A stretch of 64,000 bases of DNA. Source: Sphingomonadales bacterium (lineage in GTDB: Bacteria > Pseudomonadota > Alphaproteobacteria > Sphingomonadales > Sphingomonadaceae). Shown here piece by piece: positions 34,507 to 44,481 of the stretch (the stretch's first letter is position 1; each line of letters starts with the position of its first letter). The notes under the pieces are model-generated. The model had not been told where the DNA came from and made no database searches. It saw only the letters and a list, made by a program, of their open reading frames with translations. The stretch spans positions 62,001 to 126,000 of the forward strand of contig JAGWUH010000003.1 of assembly GCA_028868535.1 (NCBI GenBank), given 5' to 3'. Position numbers and translations under genes: made by a program.

Positions 34507-35388
34507 TCAGTTCACCCAGTCGCGGGCCGGGATGCCCAGCAGGTGGAGCACCGCGGTGAGATCGCCGCGATCGACCCAGCCATTGGCAGCGGCGCGGGCC
34601 TTGGGCTTGGCGTGATAGGCGACGCCGTAACTGGCGGCCGCGATCATCGGGATGTCGTTGGCGCCGTCGCCGGTGGCGAGGCTGCGGGCGTGGGTGCCGA
34701 TCGCCGCCGCTTCCTCGATCAGCGTGGCGAGCTTGGTGGAGCTGTCGCAGATCGGCCCGACGAGGCCGCCGGTAAGCGCGCCGTCGGCGACTTCGAGGCG
34801 GTTGGCGACGACATGCTCGAAACCGAGCATGTCCGCTACCGGATCGGCGAACTGGTGGAAGCCGCCGGTGACCAGGACCGTGCGGCAACCATGGGCCTTG
34901 AGCGTTGCGACCAGCGTCGCGGCGCCGGCCATCGGCGCGATGCGTTCGTCGAGGCAGCGGGTTATCGCGGTCTCGGACAGGCCCTTGAGCAGCAGCACGC
35001 GTTCCCGCAGCGCGCTGGCGAAATCCAGCTCGCCCTGCATCGCGCGTTCGGTGATGGCGGCGATCTGCGGCTTCAGGTTGGCGAAGTCGGCGAGCTCGTC
35101 GATGCATTCCTGGCCGATCATCGTGGAGTCCATGTCCGAGATGAACAGGTGCGGGATCACCGGCGGATGATCGGCGATCAGCACGTCGCTGGGGGCGAAG
35201 TGGCGATCGAGCACGGCGCGGACGGCCTCCTCCCCCGCATCCGGCAGGTCCAGTTCCATGACCGGCGCCCCCGACTGCAGCATCGCGGCGCCGGCCACGC
35301 GCACGCCCTGCGCCTCGAGATCGGCGATCGCTGCGTCGACGGTTGCGGACAAATGGGCGGCATCTGCTATCAGCCGGACGATGAGCAC
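34507..35388 (-). CDS. serB: phosphoserine phosphatase
   Basis: 293 residues from GTG at 35388, with AGGAG ten bases upstream. The HAD motif I is FISDMDSTMIGQECIDELAD and the late motif is ATGDGANDIPMIAAASYG. The N-terminal ~75 residues form an ACT-like regulatory part as in other alphaproteobacterial SerB. It releases serine from phosphoserine. Its 5' end overlaps that of the divergent miaA by eight bases. Confidence 0.95.
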   Translation of the reverse strand: MLIVRLIADAAHLSATVDAAIADLEAQGVRVAGAAMLQSGAPVMELDLPDAGEEAVRAVLDRHFAPSDVLIADHPPVIPHLFISDMDSTMIGQECIDELADFANLKPQIAAITERAMQGELDFASALRERVLLLKGLSETAITRCLDERIAPMAGAATLVATLKAHGCRTVLVTGGFHQFADPVADMLGFEHVVANRLEVADGALTGGLVGPICDSSTKLATLIEEAAAIGTHARSLATGDGANDIPMIAAASYGVAYHAKPKARAAANGWVDRGDLTAVLHLLGIPARDWVN

Positions 35389-36358
35389 CGATAATTCTCC
35401 TGAGAGCCGAGACCCGGTGGCCCGGCCGCCGGTGGCGCTCATTGCAGGGCCAACCGCGAGCGGCAAGAGCGATTGTGCGGTGCGACTGGCGCAGGCGATC
35501 GTTGCGGCCGGGCGCGAGGCGGTAGTGATCAACGCCGACAGCGCCCAGGTCTATGCCGACTTGCGGGTGCTGAGCGCACGGCCGTCTGATGCGGAGATGG
35601 CCGGGGTGCCTCACCGCCTGTTCGGGGCATGGGACGGGGCGAGCGCGTGCTCGGCGGCCGACTGGGCCCTGGCGGCAGCGAAGTTGGTTGCGGAAACGCA
35701 CGCGCAGGGCGGGGTGCCCATCCTGGTGGGCGGGACCGGGCTATATTTGCGAACGCTGCTCGACGGGATCGCACCGGTGCCGGCGATCGACGCCGCGGTG
35801 CGCGCCCGCGTACGCGGCATGGCGGTGGCGGACGCCCATGCGGCATTGGTCGTCGCCGATCCCGATCGGGCGGCGGCGCTCGCGCCGGCGGATGCGGCGC
35901 GGGTGCAGCGGGCACTGGAGGTGGCATGGTCGACCGGGCGAACGCTGGGGGCCTGGCAGGCCCGGCGCGAGGGCGGGATCGGCGATGCCGTGGACCTGAA
36001 TTCGCTGGTGCTGCTGCCCGAGCGAGGCTGGCTCTACGAGCGGTGCGACCGACGGTTTTCGACGATGCTGGAACACGGCGCCATCGACGAGGTGGCGGCC
36101 CTGCTGGCGCGCGGACTGGATGCCAACCTGCCGGTAATGCGGGCGATCGGGGTGCCGCAGATTGCCGGTTTCCTGCGCGGGGAATGGGGTCGGGACGAGG
36201 CGCTCCGGCAAGGCGCGCAGGCGACGCGAAACTACGCCAAGCGGCAGTACACCTGGTTTCGCCACCAGCCCCCGGCCGGGTGGGGCCGCTTGGAGGAACG
36301 TTATTTCGATCCTGAGGTTCACTTCGCAACTTTATTACGAGATTTGCGATTGACATGA
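35381..36358 (+). CDS. miaA: tRNA dimethylallyltransferase
   Basis: 325 residues from ATG at 35381. P-loop: ALIAGPTASGKSDCAVRLAQ. Other MiaA segments: VINADSAQVYADLRVLSARP, VPHRLFGAWDG, PILVGGTGLYLRTLLDGIAP, and NYAKRQYTWFRHQPP near the C terminus. It adds an isopentenyl group to A37 of tRNAs reading UNN codons. Its start lies inside the 5' end of serB on the other strand. The ilvB promoter -35 overlaps its last codons. Confidence 0.95.
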   Translation: MSTDNSPESRDPVARPPVALIAGPTASGKSDCAVRLAQAIVAAGREAVVINADSAQVYADLRVLSARPSDAEMAGVPHRLFGAWDGASACSAADWALAAAKLVAETHAQGGVPILVGGTGLYLRTLLDGIAPVPAIDAAVRARVRGMAVADAHAALVVADPDRAAALAPADAARVQRALEVAWSTGRTLGAWQARREGGIGDAVDLNSLVLLPERGWLYERCDRRFSTMLEHGAIDEVAALLARGLDANLPVMRAIGVPQIAGFLRGEWGRDEALRQGAQATRNYAKRQYTWFRHQPPAGWGRLEERYFDPEVHFATLLRDLRLT

Positions 36359-36378
36359 TATTTCGTTTCCGCTAGCGC
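36350..36378 (+). promoter_or_regulatory. predicted promoter of ilvBN
   Basis: A consensus -35 TTGACA, 17-nt spacer, -10 TAGCGC. The -35 overlaps the miaA stop codon. Transcription would start near 36385, leaving a ~160-nt leader before ilvB. Confidence 0.65.
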
Positions 36379-36384
36379 GCGCCA

Positions 36385-36546
36385 CGAACCTGCCGAGGCA
36401 GGTCTTGCGCGAGATGGAGAGGGAGACCCGGTGCAGCGTCCCTGTGCCGGGTCGCTGCTTTCAGGGCCGAGGTGCCCCGGGGCAGCCCCCTCCCCGCGCG
36501 GGACCGCGTCGATTCCCCGCCGGTTCGCAGAAGAAGGACACATCCC
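36385..36546 (+). promoter_or_regulatory. structured ilvB leader without a branched-chain leader peptide
   Basis: Three inverted repeats: ACCTGCC-GA-GGCAGGT; GACCCGG (followed by TGCA) pairing with CCGGGTC; and the palindrome TGCCCCGGGGCA. No ATG frame rich in Ile, Val or Leu was found and no U-run terminator is present. It may be a structured leader of unknown type, or just GC-rich spacer. Confidence 0.4.
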
Positions 36547-38289
36547 GTGAGTCAGGAACGCAGCGGCGCCGAAATCCTCGTCGAGACCCTGGTCCGGCAG
36601 GGCGTCGAATTCGTGTTCGGCTATCCGGGCGGCGCGGTGCTGCCGATCTACGACGCGCTGTTCGAGCACCCGCAGATCCGCCACATCCTCGTCCGCCACG
36701 AGGCCGGCGCCGCGCACATGGCCGAAGGCTATGCGCGATCGACCGGGAAACCCGGAGTCGTGCTCGTCACCTCGGGTCCCGGTGCGACCAACGCCGTCAC
36801 CGGGATTGCCGACGCGTTCATGGATTCGATCCCGCTGGTGGTCATCACCGGCCAGGTGCCGACCGGGCTGATCGGCTCGGACGCGTTCCAGGAAGCCGAC
36901 ACCGTCGGCATCAGCCGCCACTGCACCAAGCACAACTACCTGGTGAAGGACCCGGCCGAGCTGGCGGCGACGATCGACGAGGCGTTCCAGATCGCCACCG
37001 AAGGCCGTCCCGGCCCGGTGTTGATCGACATCCCCAAGGATGTGCAGATCGCCAGCGCGGTCTGGCACGAAAGCGGGCCGCAGCGCCGCAACCGCTACAA
37101 TCCGCAAACCCAGGGCGCCCCCGACGAGATCGCGCGCGCGGTCGAACTGCTGGCGAAGGCGCAGGCGCCGGTGTTCTACACCGGCGGTGGCGTGATCAAC
37201 TCGGGCCCGCGCGCGACCGAGCTGCTGCGCAAGCTGCAGGCACTGACCGGTGCGCCGGTGACATCGACACTGATGGGTCTCGGCGCGTTCCCCGCGGACA
37301 GCGACGACTGGCTGGGCATGTTGGGCATGCACGGCACCTACGAGGCGAACTGGGCGATGAACCAGGCCGACCTGATCGTCTGCGTCGGCGCCCGCTTCGA
37401 CGACCGTGTGACCGGTCGGCTCGACGCATTCGCGCCGCATTCGACGAAGATCCACATCGACATCGACCGTTCGTCGATCAACAAGACCGTGCCGGTGGAC
37501 CTGCCCATCATCGGCGATTGCGCGACCGTGCTCGAGCAGATGATCGCCGTCTGGGGCGACCGCAAGCCCAACGACCTGTCGCGCTGGAAGGCGCGTATCG
37601 TGGAGTGGAAGGCGCGGCAGGGCCTGGCCTACCCGCGCCATGCGACGAAGATCATGCCGCAGCTCGCGGTCGAGCGGCTCTACGCCCTGACCAAGAGCCG
37701 CAACCCGATCATCTCGACCGAGGTCGGCCAGCACCAGATGTGGGCGGCGCAGTACTTCCCGTTCTTCCAGCCCAACCGCTGGCTGACCAGCGGCGGGCTC
37801 GGCACGATGGGCTATGGGCTGCCCGCCGCGATCGGCGCGCAGCTCGGCAACCCCGACGACCTTGTCATCGATATCGCCGGCGATGCCTCGATCCAGATGA
37901 ACATCCAGGAACTGGGCACGGCGAGCCAGTACCGGCTGCCGGTCAAGGTGTTCATCCTCAACAACGAGTGGATGGGCATGGTGCGCCAGTGGCAGGAGCT
38001 GACGTACGAGAGCCGTTATTCGAACTCGTATTCCGACAGCCTGCCCGATTTCGTCAAGCTTGCCGAGGCCTATGGCTGGAAAGGCATCCGCATCGAGGAC
38101 GAGAGCCAGCTCGACGCCGGCATCCAGGCGATGATCGACTATCCCGGACCGGTGATCGTCGATTGCTGTGTCCACAACGAGGCGAACTGCTTCCCGATGA
38201 TCCCGTCGGGCGCCGCGCACACCGACATGATCCTCTACGGCGATACCGTGGCCGGTACGATGGACGACGAAGCAAAGGCACTCGTGTGA
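36547..38289 (+). CDS. ilvB: acetolactate synthase, large subunit
   Basis: 580 residues from GTG at 36547 with AAGAAGGA upstream. ThDP enzyme features: [20 protein letters not shown], the catalytic-Glu segment [20 protein letters not shown], and the Mg-ThDP motif [20 protein letters not shown] ending near [12 protein letters not shown]. It makes acetolactate or acetohydroxybutyrate, the first common step to valine, leucine and isoleucine. ilvN follows after 23 bp. Confidence 0.97.
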   Translation: MSQERSGAEILVETLVRQGVEFVFGYPGGAVLPIYDALFEHPQIRHILVRHEAGAAHMAEGYARSTGKPGVVLVTSGPGATNAVTGIADAFMDSIPLVVITGQVPTGLIGSDAFQEADTVGISRHCTKHNYLVKDPAELAATIDEAFQIATEGRPGPVLIDIPKDVQIASAVWHESGPQRRNRYNPQTQGAPDEIARAVELLAKAQAPVFYTGGGVINSGPRATELLRKLQALTGAPVTSTLMGLGAFPADSDDWLGMLGMHGTYEANWAMNQADLIVCVGARFDDRVTGRLDAFAPHSTKIHIDIDRSSINKTVPVDLPIIGDCATVLEQMIAVWGDRKPNDLSRWKARIVEWKARQGLAYPRHATKIMPQLAVERLYALTKSRNPIISTEVGQHQMWAAQYFPFFQPNRWLTSGGLGTMGYGLPAAIGAQLGNPDDLVIDIAGDASIQMNIQELGTASQYRLPVKVFILNNEWMGMVRQWQELTYESRYSNSYSDSLPDFVKLAEAYGWKGIRIEDESQLDAGIQAMIDYPGPVIVDCCVHNEANCFPMIPSGAAHTDMILYGDTVAGTMDDEAKALV

Positions 38290-38312
38290 GAGCGACCAGA
38301 GGAGACCTTCCC

Positions 38313-38828
38313 GTGAAGATCAAGCACGAGGCCGAGGAGCGCCACGTCCTCACCGTCACCGTCGACAACGAGGCGGGCATCCTGGCGAAGATCGCCGGCC
38401 TGTTCACCGCGCGCGGATACAACATCGACAGCCTGACCGTGGCCGACATCACCGAGAACCACGCGGTGAGCCGGATTACCATCGTCACCCATGGGCCGCC
38501 GGCGCAGATCGACCAGATCCAGGCCCAGCTCAACCGGCTGGTGCCGGTCCACAAGGTCGTCGACCTCACCGAGGTCGGCCCCTACGTCGAGCGCGAACTG
38601 GCGCTGATCAAGGTGGCCGGCAAGGGCGAGATCCGGGTCGAGGCGTTGCGCATTGCCGACCTGTTCCGCGCCAAGGTGGTCGACACCACCACGGCGAGCT
38701 TCGTGTTCGAACTGACCGGGGCGCCGGACAAGATCGACAGCTTCGTCGCATTGATGCGCGAACTGGGGCTGGTCGAGGTCGGTCGGACCGGCGTGGTCGG
38801 CATGGTCCGCGGGCCGGAGGCCGCCTGA
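38313..38828 (+). CDS. ilvN: acetolactate synthase, regulatory subunit
   Basis: 171 residues from GTG at 38313 with AGGAGA ten bases upstream. The N-terminal ACT domain holds the valine-binding pattern (TVTVDNEAGILAKIAGLFTA, RGYNIDSLTV) and the C-terminal ALS_ss_C domain contains EGKGE/GEIRVEALRIADLF-like sequence. It confers feedback inhibition on IlvB. Also called ilvH in some genomes. Confidence 0.97.
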   Translation: MKIKHEAEERHVLTVTVDNEAGILAKIAGLFTARGYNIDSLTVADITENHAVSRITIVTHGPPAQIDQIQAQLNRLVPVHKVVDLTEVGPYVERELALIKVAGKGEIRVEALRIADLFRAKVVDTTTASFVFELTGAPDKIDSFVALMRELGLVEVGRTGVVGMVRGPEAA

Positions 38829-38841
38829 CAGAATCACCATT

Positions 38842-39946
<1,105 letters not shown>

Positions 39947-39969
39947 ACCACCCGCGCGATGAAATCAGA

Positions 39970-40000
39970 GGGGGCGGTGCCGCGAGGTGCCGCCCCCTTT
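39970..40000 (+). terminator. intrinsic terminator of ilvC
   Basis: GGGGGCGG and CCGCCCCC form an 8-bp stem with a 12-nt loop (further pairing GTGCC/GGTGC is possible), followed by TTT. 24 bp after the ilvC stop. Confidence 0.75.
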
Positions 40001-40116
40001 GCGTGCGGGCTTGCGAGATTACGTACGGATATCACAGCTACTCATTGATCCGCGTCGTTTTGTTCCGTCAAATCTGCCCGGATGCCCCTCCCCTTAGCAC
40101 CCACGCTCCACAAGGC

Positions 40117-40137
40117 GTTGCCGCTGGTCGCGGCAAC
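40117..40137. promoter_or_regulatory. inverted repeat GTTGCCGC-N5-GCGGCAAC
   Basis: Perfect 8-bp arms in the 193-bp spacer between the ilvC terminator and the end of the minus-strand accessory cluster. No gene starts here on either strand, so an operator role is doubtful; an RNA hairpin at the 3' end of the cluster transcript is more likely. Confidence 0.35.
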
Positions 40138-40164
40138 ATTGAACCTACGAGGTCTGATGGCGGT

Positions 40165-40189
40165 CAAGATCGACGAGCGATCTTGACTG
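40165..40189 (-). terminator. inverted repeat GTCAAGATCG-N5-CGATCTTGAC
   Basis: Perfect 10-bp arms five bases beyond the stop of the carboxymuconolactone-decarboxylase family gene. It can form a stable 3'-end hairpin of the cluster mRNA. No U-tract follows on the minus strand, so factor-dependent termination or mRNA protection is likely. Confidence 0.45.
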
Positions 40190-40193
40190 GACT

Positions 40194-40835
40194 TTAGCCG
40201 TCGTGAAACCCGTTCTTGCCGGGCTCGAACGGCACCCGCAACGAGTTCACCTGATACGCGGTCAGCACGTAATGCCCGACCAGCATCGGCATTTCCTGGA
40301 GCGCCTTGTCGCTCCAGCTTTCGGCAAGCTTGTTCCAGGTCTCGCCCGAGATGCAGTAGTCGCAGACCAGTTCCTCGGTGGCGCGCAGCACCGCGCGGTC
40401 GTGCTCGCTCCAGCCATCAGCCGACGAACCGTTCTTGATCCGCTCGATCTCCTCGCCGGTCAGCCCGAAGCGCTTGCCGATCACCACGTGCTCGCACCAT
40501 TCAAACGGGGTGCGGGTCAGCCAGGCGACGCGCATGATCACCAGTTCGCGATCGTGCGCGGGGATGTCGCTCTTGCCCGCGACCTCGATGCCCAGGTCCA
40601 TGTGAGCCTTGAACAGGCCGGGGTGGTGGAGCTGGATCAGGCTGATGTCCGGAATCTTGCGGTCGAGCGGGATGTGGAACATTTCGCGCACGCCGCGTAA
40701 CTGGGCGGCGGCTTCCTCGCTCATCTCCGCCTCGGTCAGCGGAGCGTAGCGCGGGCCGTCGCCGAGGACCTGGCGATGGCGGGCGTCGATGTCGAAATCG
40801 ACGCGGCCGGTGATGATTTCGCCTGGCTTGGTCAC
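40194..40835 (-). CDS. carboxymuconolactone decarboxylase family protein
   Basis: 213 residues from GTG at 40835, overlapping the SDR stop (GTGA). The AhpD/CMD helical core is RELVIMRVAWLTRTPFEWCE followed by HVVIGKRFGLTGEEIERIK; the Glu-x-Cys-x-x-His arrangement (EWCEH) resembles the catalytic or redox site of the family, but only one Cys of the usual pair is present here. A second Cys pair-like element, CDYCISG, lies further on. It may act as a decarboxylase, hydrolase or peroxidase; substrate unknown. Confidence 0.85.
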   Translation of the reverse strand: MTKPGEIITGRVDFDIDARHRQVLGDGPRYAPLTEAEMSEEAAAQLRGVREMFHIPLDRKIPDISLIQLHHPGLFKAHMDLGIEVAGKSDIPAHDRELVIMRVAWLTRTPFEWCEHVVIGKRFGLTGEEIERIKNGSSADGWSEHDRAVLRATEELVCDYCISGETWNKLAESWSDKALQEMPMLVGHYVLTAYQVNSLRVPFEPGKNGFHDG

Positions 40836-41584
40836 AGCATGATCTGCCCGCCGTCGACGTTGAGGGTCTGGCCGGTGACGTAACGGCTGTCGTCGCTGGC
40901 CAGGAACAGCGCCACCGGGGCGATGTCCTGCTCGGTATCGCCGAAGTAGCGGAGAGAGATGTCGTCGATGTATTTCTGGCCCCGCTCCGGGTTCTCGGCG
41001 AAGAACTTCGCGGCGGAAGGACTGAGCGCGGCGGGGTTGATCACGTTGACGCGGATGCCGAACTGGCCCCATTCCCGCGCGGCCGAGCGCGAGAGGGCGC
41101 GAATGCCCTCCTTGTTGGCGCCATAAGCCCCGTCTCCCGGCTCGCCATAGATGCCCTGCCGGGTCCCGAAGTTGACGATCGAACCGCCGCGCTCCTTCAA
41201 GTGCGGGAACGCCGCCTGCATGTGGTAAAGCGTGCCGAACAGCCCGGAGCCGAACGTGAGATTCAGGCCTTCGTCGGTGATGTCCTCGATGCGCGCCTGA
41301 CGGGTGACCTGCGCGTTGTTGACGAGGATGTCGAGCCGACCGAAATGCTCGATCGCGGCCGCGATCGTACGCTGCGCGTCTTCCTTCCGGGCGACATCGG
41401 CGGTGACGGCGATGGCACGGCCGCCGGTCGCGACGATCCTGGCCGCCTCCCCAGCAAGCACCTCGGCACGACGCGCCGACATCACGACCGCGGCGCCCTC
41501 GCGCGCGTAGACCCGCGCGATCGCGGCACCGATGCCGCCACTGGCGCCGGTGACGACCGCGACCTTGCCTTCAAGGCGTCCCAT
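40832..41584 (-). CDS. short-chain dehydrogenase/reductase with Thr in place of catalytic Ser
   Basis: 250 residues from ATG at 41584, chosen because AAGGAG lies nine bases upstream; an ATG six codons further upstream is the alternative. The Rossmann motif is VVTGASGGIGAAIARVY. Tyr154 and Lys158 of the YxxxK site are present (AYGANKEG), but the residue 13 before the Tyr, normally Ser, is Thr141 (NFGTRQG), and NNAG is NNAQ. The C terminus ends YVTGQTLNVDGG. An NAD(P)-dependent alcohol/ketone dehydrogenase; substrate unknown. Third step of an accessory cluster. Confidence 0.9.
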   Translation of the reverse strand: MGRLEGKVAVVTGASGGIGAAIARVYAREGAAVVMSARRAEVLAGEAARIVATGGRAIAVTADVARKEDAQRTIAAAIEHFGRLDILVNNAQVTRQARIEDITDEGLNLTFGSGLFGTLYHMQAAFPHLKERGGSIVNFGTRQGIYGEPGDGAYGANKEGIRALSRSAAREWGQFGIRVNVINPAALSPSAAKFFAENPERGQKYIDDISLRYFGDTEQDIAPVALFLASDDSRYVTGQTLNVDGGQIML

Positions 41585-41598
41585 TTTTCCGTTCTCCT

Positions 41599-42108
41599 TC
41601 ATATTCCTACCATCATGTTCTCGCCTGAAATATCAAAAGCAATGGCAGAGGCTCCCGGCGACGTCTCCGCGTGGGTGCGCTGAAGTCGGCGGTAGCTGAA
41701 GCGCCATTCGCCGTCTGCACCCTTCACGTAAGCCTCGTGGTAGAAACCGAAGCCGCGCAGCCACTGCTTCTCGCCATTGCGGGTCCAGAACAGATTGTCC
41801 TCCATCGCCCATACGCCGGTGGCGTGGGCGCGATCCTGGAAGGTGATCACCGAGGTATGGCAGTGGTGAACCGTGGTGACCCCCGCGAGTTGCACCGCCA
41901 GTTGCGCGGCGGCGGCCTTGCCGCCGACGATCGGATCGGCGGTGATCGACATCGCCGTGTAGTCGTCGGTGTGGAGCGCGGCGTAAGTGTCCCAGTCCTT
42001 CAGGTCGACGGCATGGTCGCGGCGGGCCTTGAGGTGGCGGATAGCTTCCAGTTCGACGAGGCGTTCCAGATCCGTCAGGGCCAGATCGGTCAGGGCGGGG
42101 TCACTCAT
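41599..42108 (-). CDS. NTF2-like (SnoaL-type) protein
   Basis: 169 residues from ATG at 42108, overlapping the epimerase stop by eight bases. The fold is the alpha+beta cone of SnoaL/NTF2: an N-terminal helix with LEAIRHLKARRDHAVDLKDW, then DTYAALHTDDYTAMS, VTTVHHCHTSVITFQ, and a C-terminal strand with GADGEWRFSYRRLQRTHAE. Members are dehydratases, cyclases or isomerases in steroid and aromatic catabolism. The HH pair in the cavity could be catalytic. The four catabolic genes at 40194-43027 overlap one another or nearly so. Confidence 0.85.
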   Translation of the reverse strand: MSDPALTDLALTDLERLVELEAIRHLKARRDHAVDLKDWDTYAALHTDDYTAMSITADPIVGGKAAAAQLAVQLAGVTTVHHCHTSVITFQDRAHATGVWAMEDNLFWTRNGEKQWLRGFGFYHEAYVKGADGEWRFSYRRLQRTHAETSPGASAIAFDISGENMMVGI

Positions 42109-43027
42109 CGCTTGCTCCCAGGACGTGGTGGGCATTGCCGAGGCGCTGGTCGGCGGCTTCGAGAACGCGGCGCACGCCTTCGCGCACCGAGACCTTGCCG
42201 GGCCCCAGCAGGCGCTCCATCTTCGAAACGTCGGCACGGATCGGCCAGGAGGTGCCGTTCTCGACGAAGATGGGTTCCTTGCCGAGTATCTCGCCGGCCA
42301 TCAGGCAGTACTCCTGCGTCGTCACCAGCTCCGACCCGCCGACGTTGATGATCTCGCAGCCGACCCTGGCGATGCCGGCGCAGGCGATGGTCTTCTCGAC
42401 GTAGTCGTCCTCGTAGAGCGGGGTGTGCCAGTTCTTCACGCCCGGATAGACGCTGACCGGCTTGCCTTGCGCGACGAGGTCGACGCGCTGGGTGACGCCG
42501 CCGCCGCGCGGACCGTAGAACGAGAAGATGCGGACAATGGTGACGGGGAGCTGGTAGTCCTCGCTGAGGTGACGGAGCAAATATTCGGCGCCGATCTTGC
42601 TGGCGGCGTAGTTCTCGCCGCCGCTGTGCAGGCCGTAAGGGTCGTCCTCGCGCAGGGCGCGCTCGCCCTGGTATTCATAGAGCGAGCCGGTGCTGCCGTG
42701 GACGAAGGCGGCGCAGTCGCGATAGCGGCGGGCGAGGCGGCCGGTGGCGCCGGTGTTGACGTCGTAGGCCATGTTGCCGAACTTCGGCGGCAGCACCGCG
42801 TAGTTGATGACGACGTCGACCGATTTGGGCAGGGGCGAGAGATCGGGGTCGGCAAGGTCGAACGTCACGGCGCGGGCGCCGGCGGCCTCCATGCGGCGCT
42901 TCTGTTCCGGATCGGACCAGCGGGCGACGGCATGGACCTCGTTGTGCTTGGCCAGTTCCGCGGCGACCGGGAAAGCGACGACGCCGCTGGCGCCGGTGAC
43001 CATGATCTTGCAGCCCGACATGTTCAT
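42101..43027 (-). CDS. NAD-dependent epimerase/dehydratase
   Basis: 308 residues from ATG at 43027 with GAGGAGAAG upstream. An extended SDR: IMVTGASGVVAFPVAAELAK, HGSTGSLYEYQGER, the YAASKIGAEYLLRHL segment with the YxxxK site, and IVRIFSFYGPRGG. It probably acts on a sugar nucleotide-like or a polyketide/steroid hydroxyl. It is the first gene of a minus-strand cluster with an NTF2-like, an SDR and a CMD-family protein, and lies back to back with an MFS transporter. Confidence 0.88.
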   Translation of the reverse strand: MNMSGCKIMVTGASGVVAFPVAAELAKHNEVHAVARWSDPEQKRRMEAAGARAVTFDLADPDLSPLPKSVDVVINYAVLPPKFGNMAYDVNTGATGRLARRYRDCAAFVHGSTGSLYEYQGERALREDDPYGLHSGGENYAASKIGAEYLLRHLSEDYQLPVTIVRIFSFYGPRGGGVTQRVDLVAQGKPVSVYPGVKNWHTPLYEDDYVEKTIACAGIARVGCEIINVGGSELVTTQEYCLMAGEILGKEPIFVENGTSWPIRADVSKMERLLGPGKVSVREGVRRVLEAADQRLGNAHHVLGASDE

Positions 43028-43186
43028 GGCGGCTTCTCCTCTCACCTTCCGGCATCCTGACCGAGGCGCCGGACAGTCGCAAGACGGTGGCGGGGTGATC
43101 GCCCACGCGTTCCCCGGGCGCGCGGATTGCCGGGCAAGCTCGACCCCGCCATAATCCGCCGCAGAACACCACGCGGGGAGACGGTG

Positions 43187-44434
43187 ATGACGGGGACGGA
43201 CGCGGGTTTTGCGCCCGGCTGGCGACAGGTCTGGGCCGGGCTGGCGTTCCTGACGGTGACGACGATGATCGCCACCAGCTACAGCGTGATCGCGGTACCG
43301 CTGGGCGAGCAGTTCCACCCCACGCGCATGGTGCTGATGATGGCGATGACCGTGATGGCGGCGATGTCGGCCCTGCTGGCCCCGCTGCTCGGCTGGCTGA
43401 TGGACCGACGCTCGTTGCGGACGATGCTGGGGATCGGATCGGCGCTGATCGCGCTGGGCTACCTGGCGTTGGGCCATGTCGCCAGTTTCGCGCAAGTGCT
43501 GGTGGTGTTCGCGGTGCTGATCGCGCCGGCGAACGTGCTGATCGGGCCGGTGGCGATCACCGTGCTGCTGTCCCGCTGGTTCGTGCGGCAGCGGGGCAAG
43601 GCATTGGGGATCGCAATCTCCGGCATCGGCCTTGGCGGGTTCGTGTTTCCGCCGCTGATCCAGCAACTGCTCAACCACTTCGGCTGGCGCGGGGCGATGC
43701 AGGCGCTGGCGCTGATCCTCGTCGTGGTGCTGGCCCCGGCGGTGCTGGCGGTGATCGACCACCCGCGCGAGCGCGGGCTGCACGCCGACGGTGCCGACGC
43801 CGACGTCGCGGCGGCGCAGGCACGCGCCGAAGGGCCGGAGCTGCCGTGGCGCGGCATCCTGTCCGATCCGAGCTTCTGGCTGCTGGCGCTGGTGGTATCG
43901 ATCGTGACCGCGGGGATGAAGGGTACGGTCACCAACCTGATGCCGATCGCGCTGGACCAGCACGTCGGCAAGGACGCGGCATCGCTGCTGATCTCTGTCT
44001 ATTCGGGTTCGGCGTTCATCGGCAAGCTGGGTTTCGCCTGGCTGGCCGACCGGTTCGATCCGCGGCGACTGCTGATCGCCAGCCTTTCCGGGTTCGCGCT
44101 GGGCTGCGCGATCATGCTGAAGGCCGATGCCGGCTATGTGGCGATCGCGCTGGGCGTCGGGGTGATCGGGCTGCTGGGTGGATTGATGGTGCCGCTGCAG
44201 AGCCTGCTGACGCCGCGCATCTTCGGGGCGCGGGTGGCGGGGCGCGCCGGCGGCGCCTTGAGCATGGTGACGCTTGTCGCGCTGCTGTCGACGCCGCCGC
44301 TGTTCGGGGCGATCTTTGACCACACCGGCAGCTACTTCGCGATCTTCGTGGTCTTCGCAGGTCTGGCGGTGGCGGCGGCGCTGCTGGTGGCACCGCGCAT
44401 GCGGCTGCATCCGCGCGATCTGCCGTCGGACTGA
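43187..44434 (+). CDS. MFS transporter
   Basis: 415 residues with about twelve membrane helices. The A-motif-like loop after helix 2 is GWLMDRRSLRTML and the equivalent in the second half is AWLADRFDPRRLL. GGGGAG lies six bases before the ATG at 43187. It is divergent from the epimerase gene with 159 bp between starts, so it is the likely importer or exporter for the compound handled by the accessory cluster. Its closest well-known relatives are the oxalate/formate-like and monocarboxylate-type permeases; substrate not deducible. Confidence 0.88.
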   Translation: MTGTDAGFAPGWRQVWAGLAFLTVTTMIATSYSVIAVPLGEQFHPTRMVLMMAMTVMAAMSALLAPLLGWLMDRRSLRTMLGIGSALIALGYLALGHVASFAQVLVVFAVLIAPANVLIGPVAITVLLSRWFVRQRGKALGIAISGIGLGGFVFPPLIQQLLNHFGWRGAMQALALILVVVLAPAVLAVIDHPRERGLHADGADADVAAAQARAEGPELPWRGILSDPSFWLLALVVSIVTAGMKGTVTNLMPIALDQHVGKDAASLLISVYSGSAFIGKLGFAWLADRFDPRRLLIASLSGFALGCAIMLKADAGYVAIALGVGVIGLLGGLMVPLQSLLTPRIFGARVAGRAGGALSMVTLVALLSTPPLFGAIFDHTGSYFAIFVVFAGLAVAAALLVAPRMRLHPRDLPSD

Positions 44435-44481
44435 AGATTCCGGTCTTTACTTCCGGGGCGCCGATGCGCATAGGCGAGGCG

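Noticed and set aside
36385..36546. T-box or SAM riboswitch, or Ile/Val/Leu leader peptide, before ilvB
   Set aside because: No T-box sequence, no SAM-II core, and no short frame rich in Ile/Val/Leu codons. Only inverted repeats remain.
40117..40189. Operator for the accessory cluster at its 3' end
   Set aside because: No gene starts there. The inverted repeats lie after the last stop, so an RNA role is more likely.
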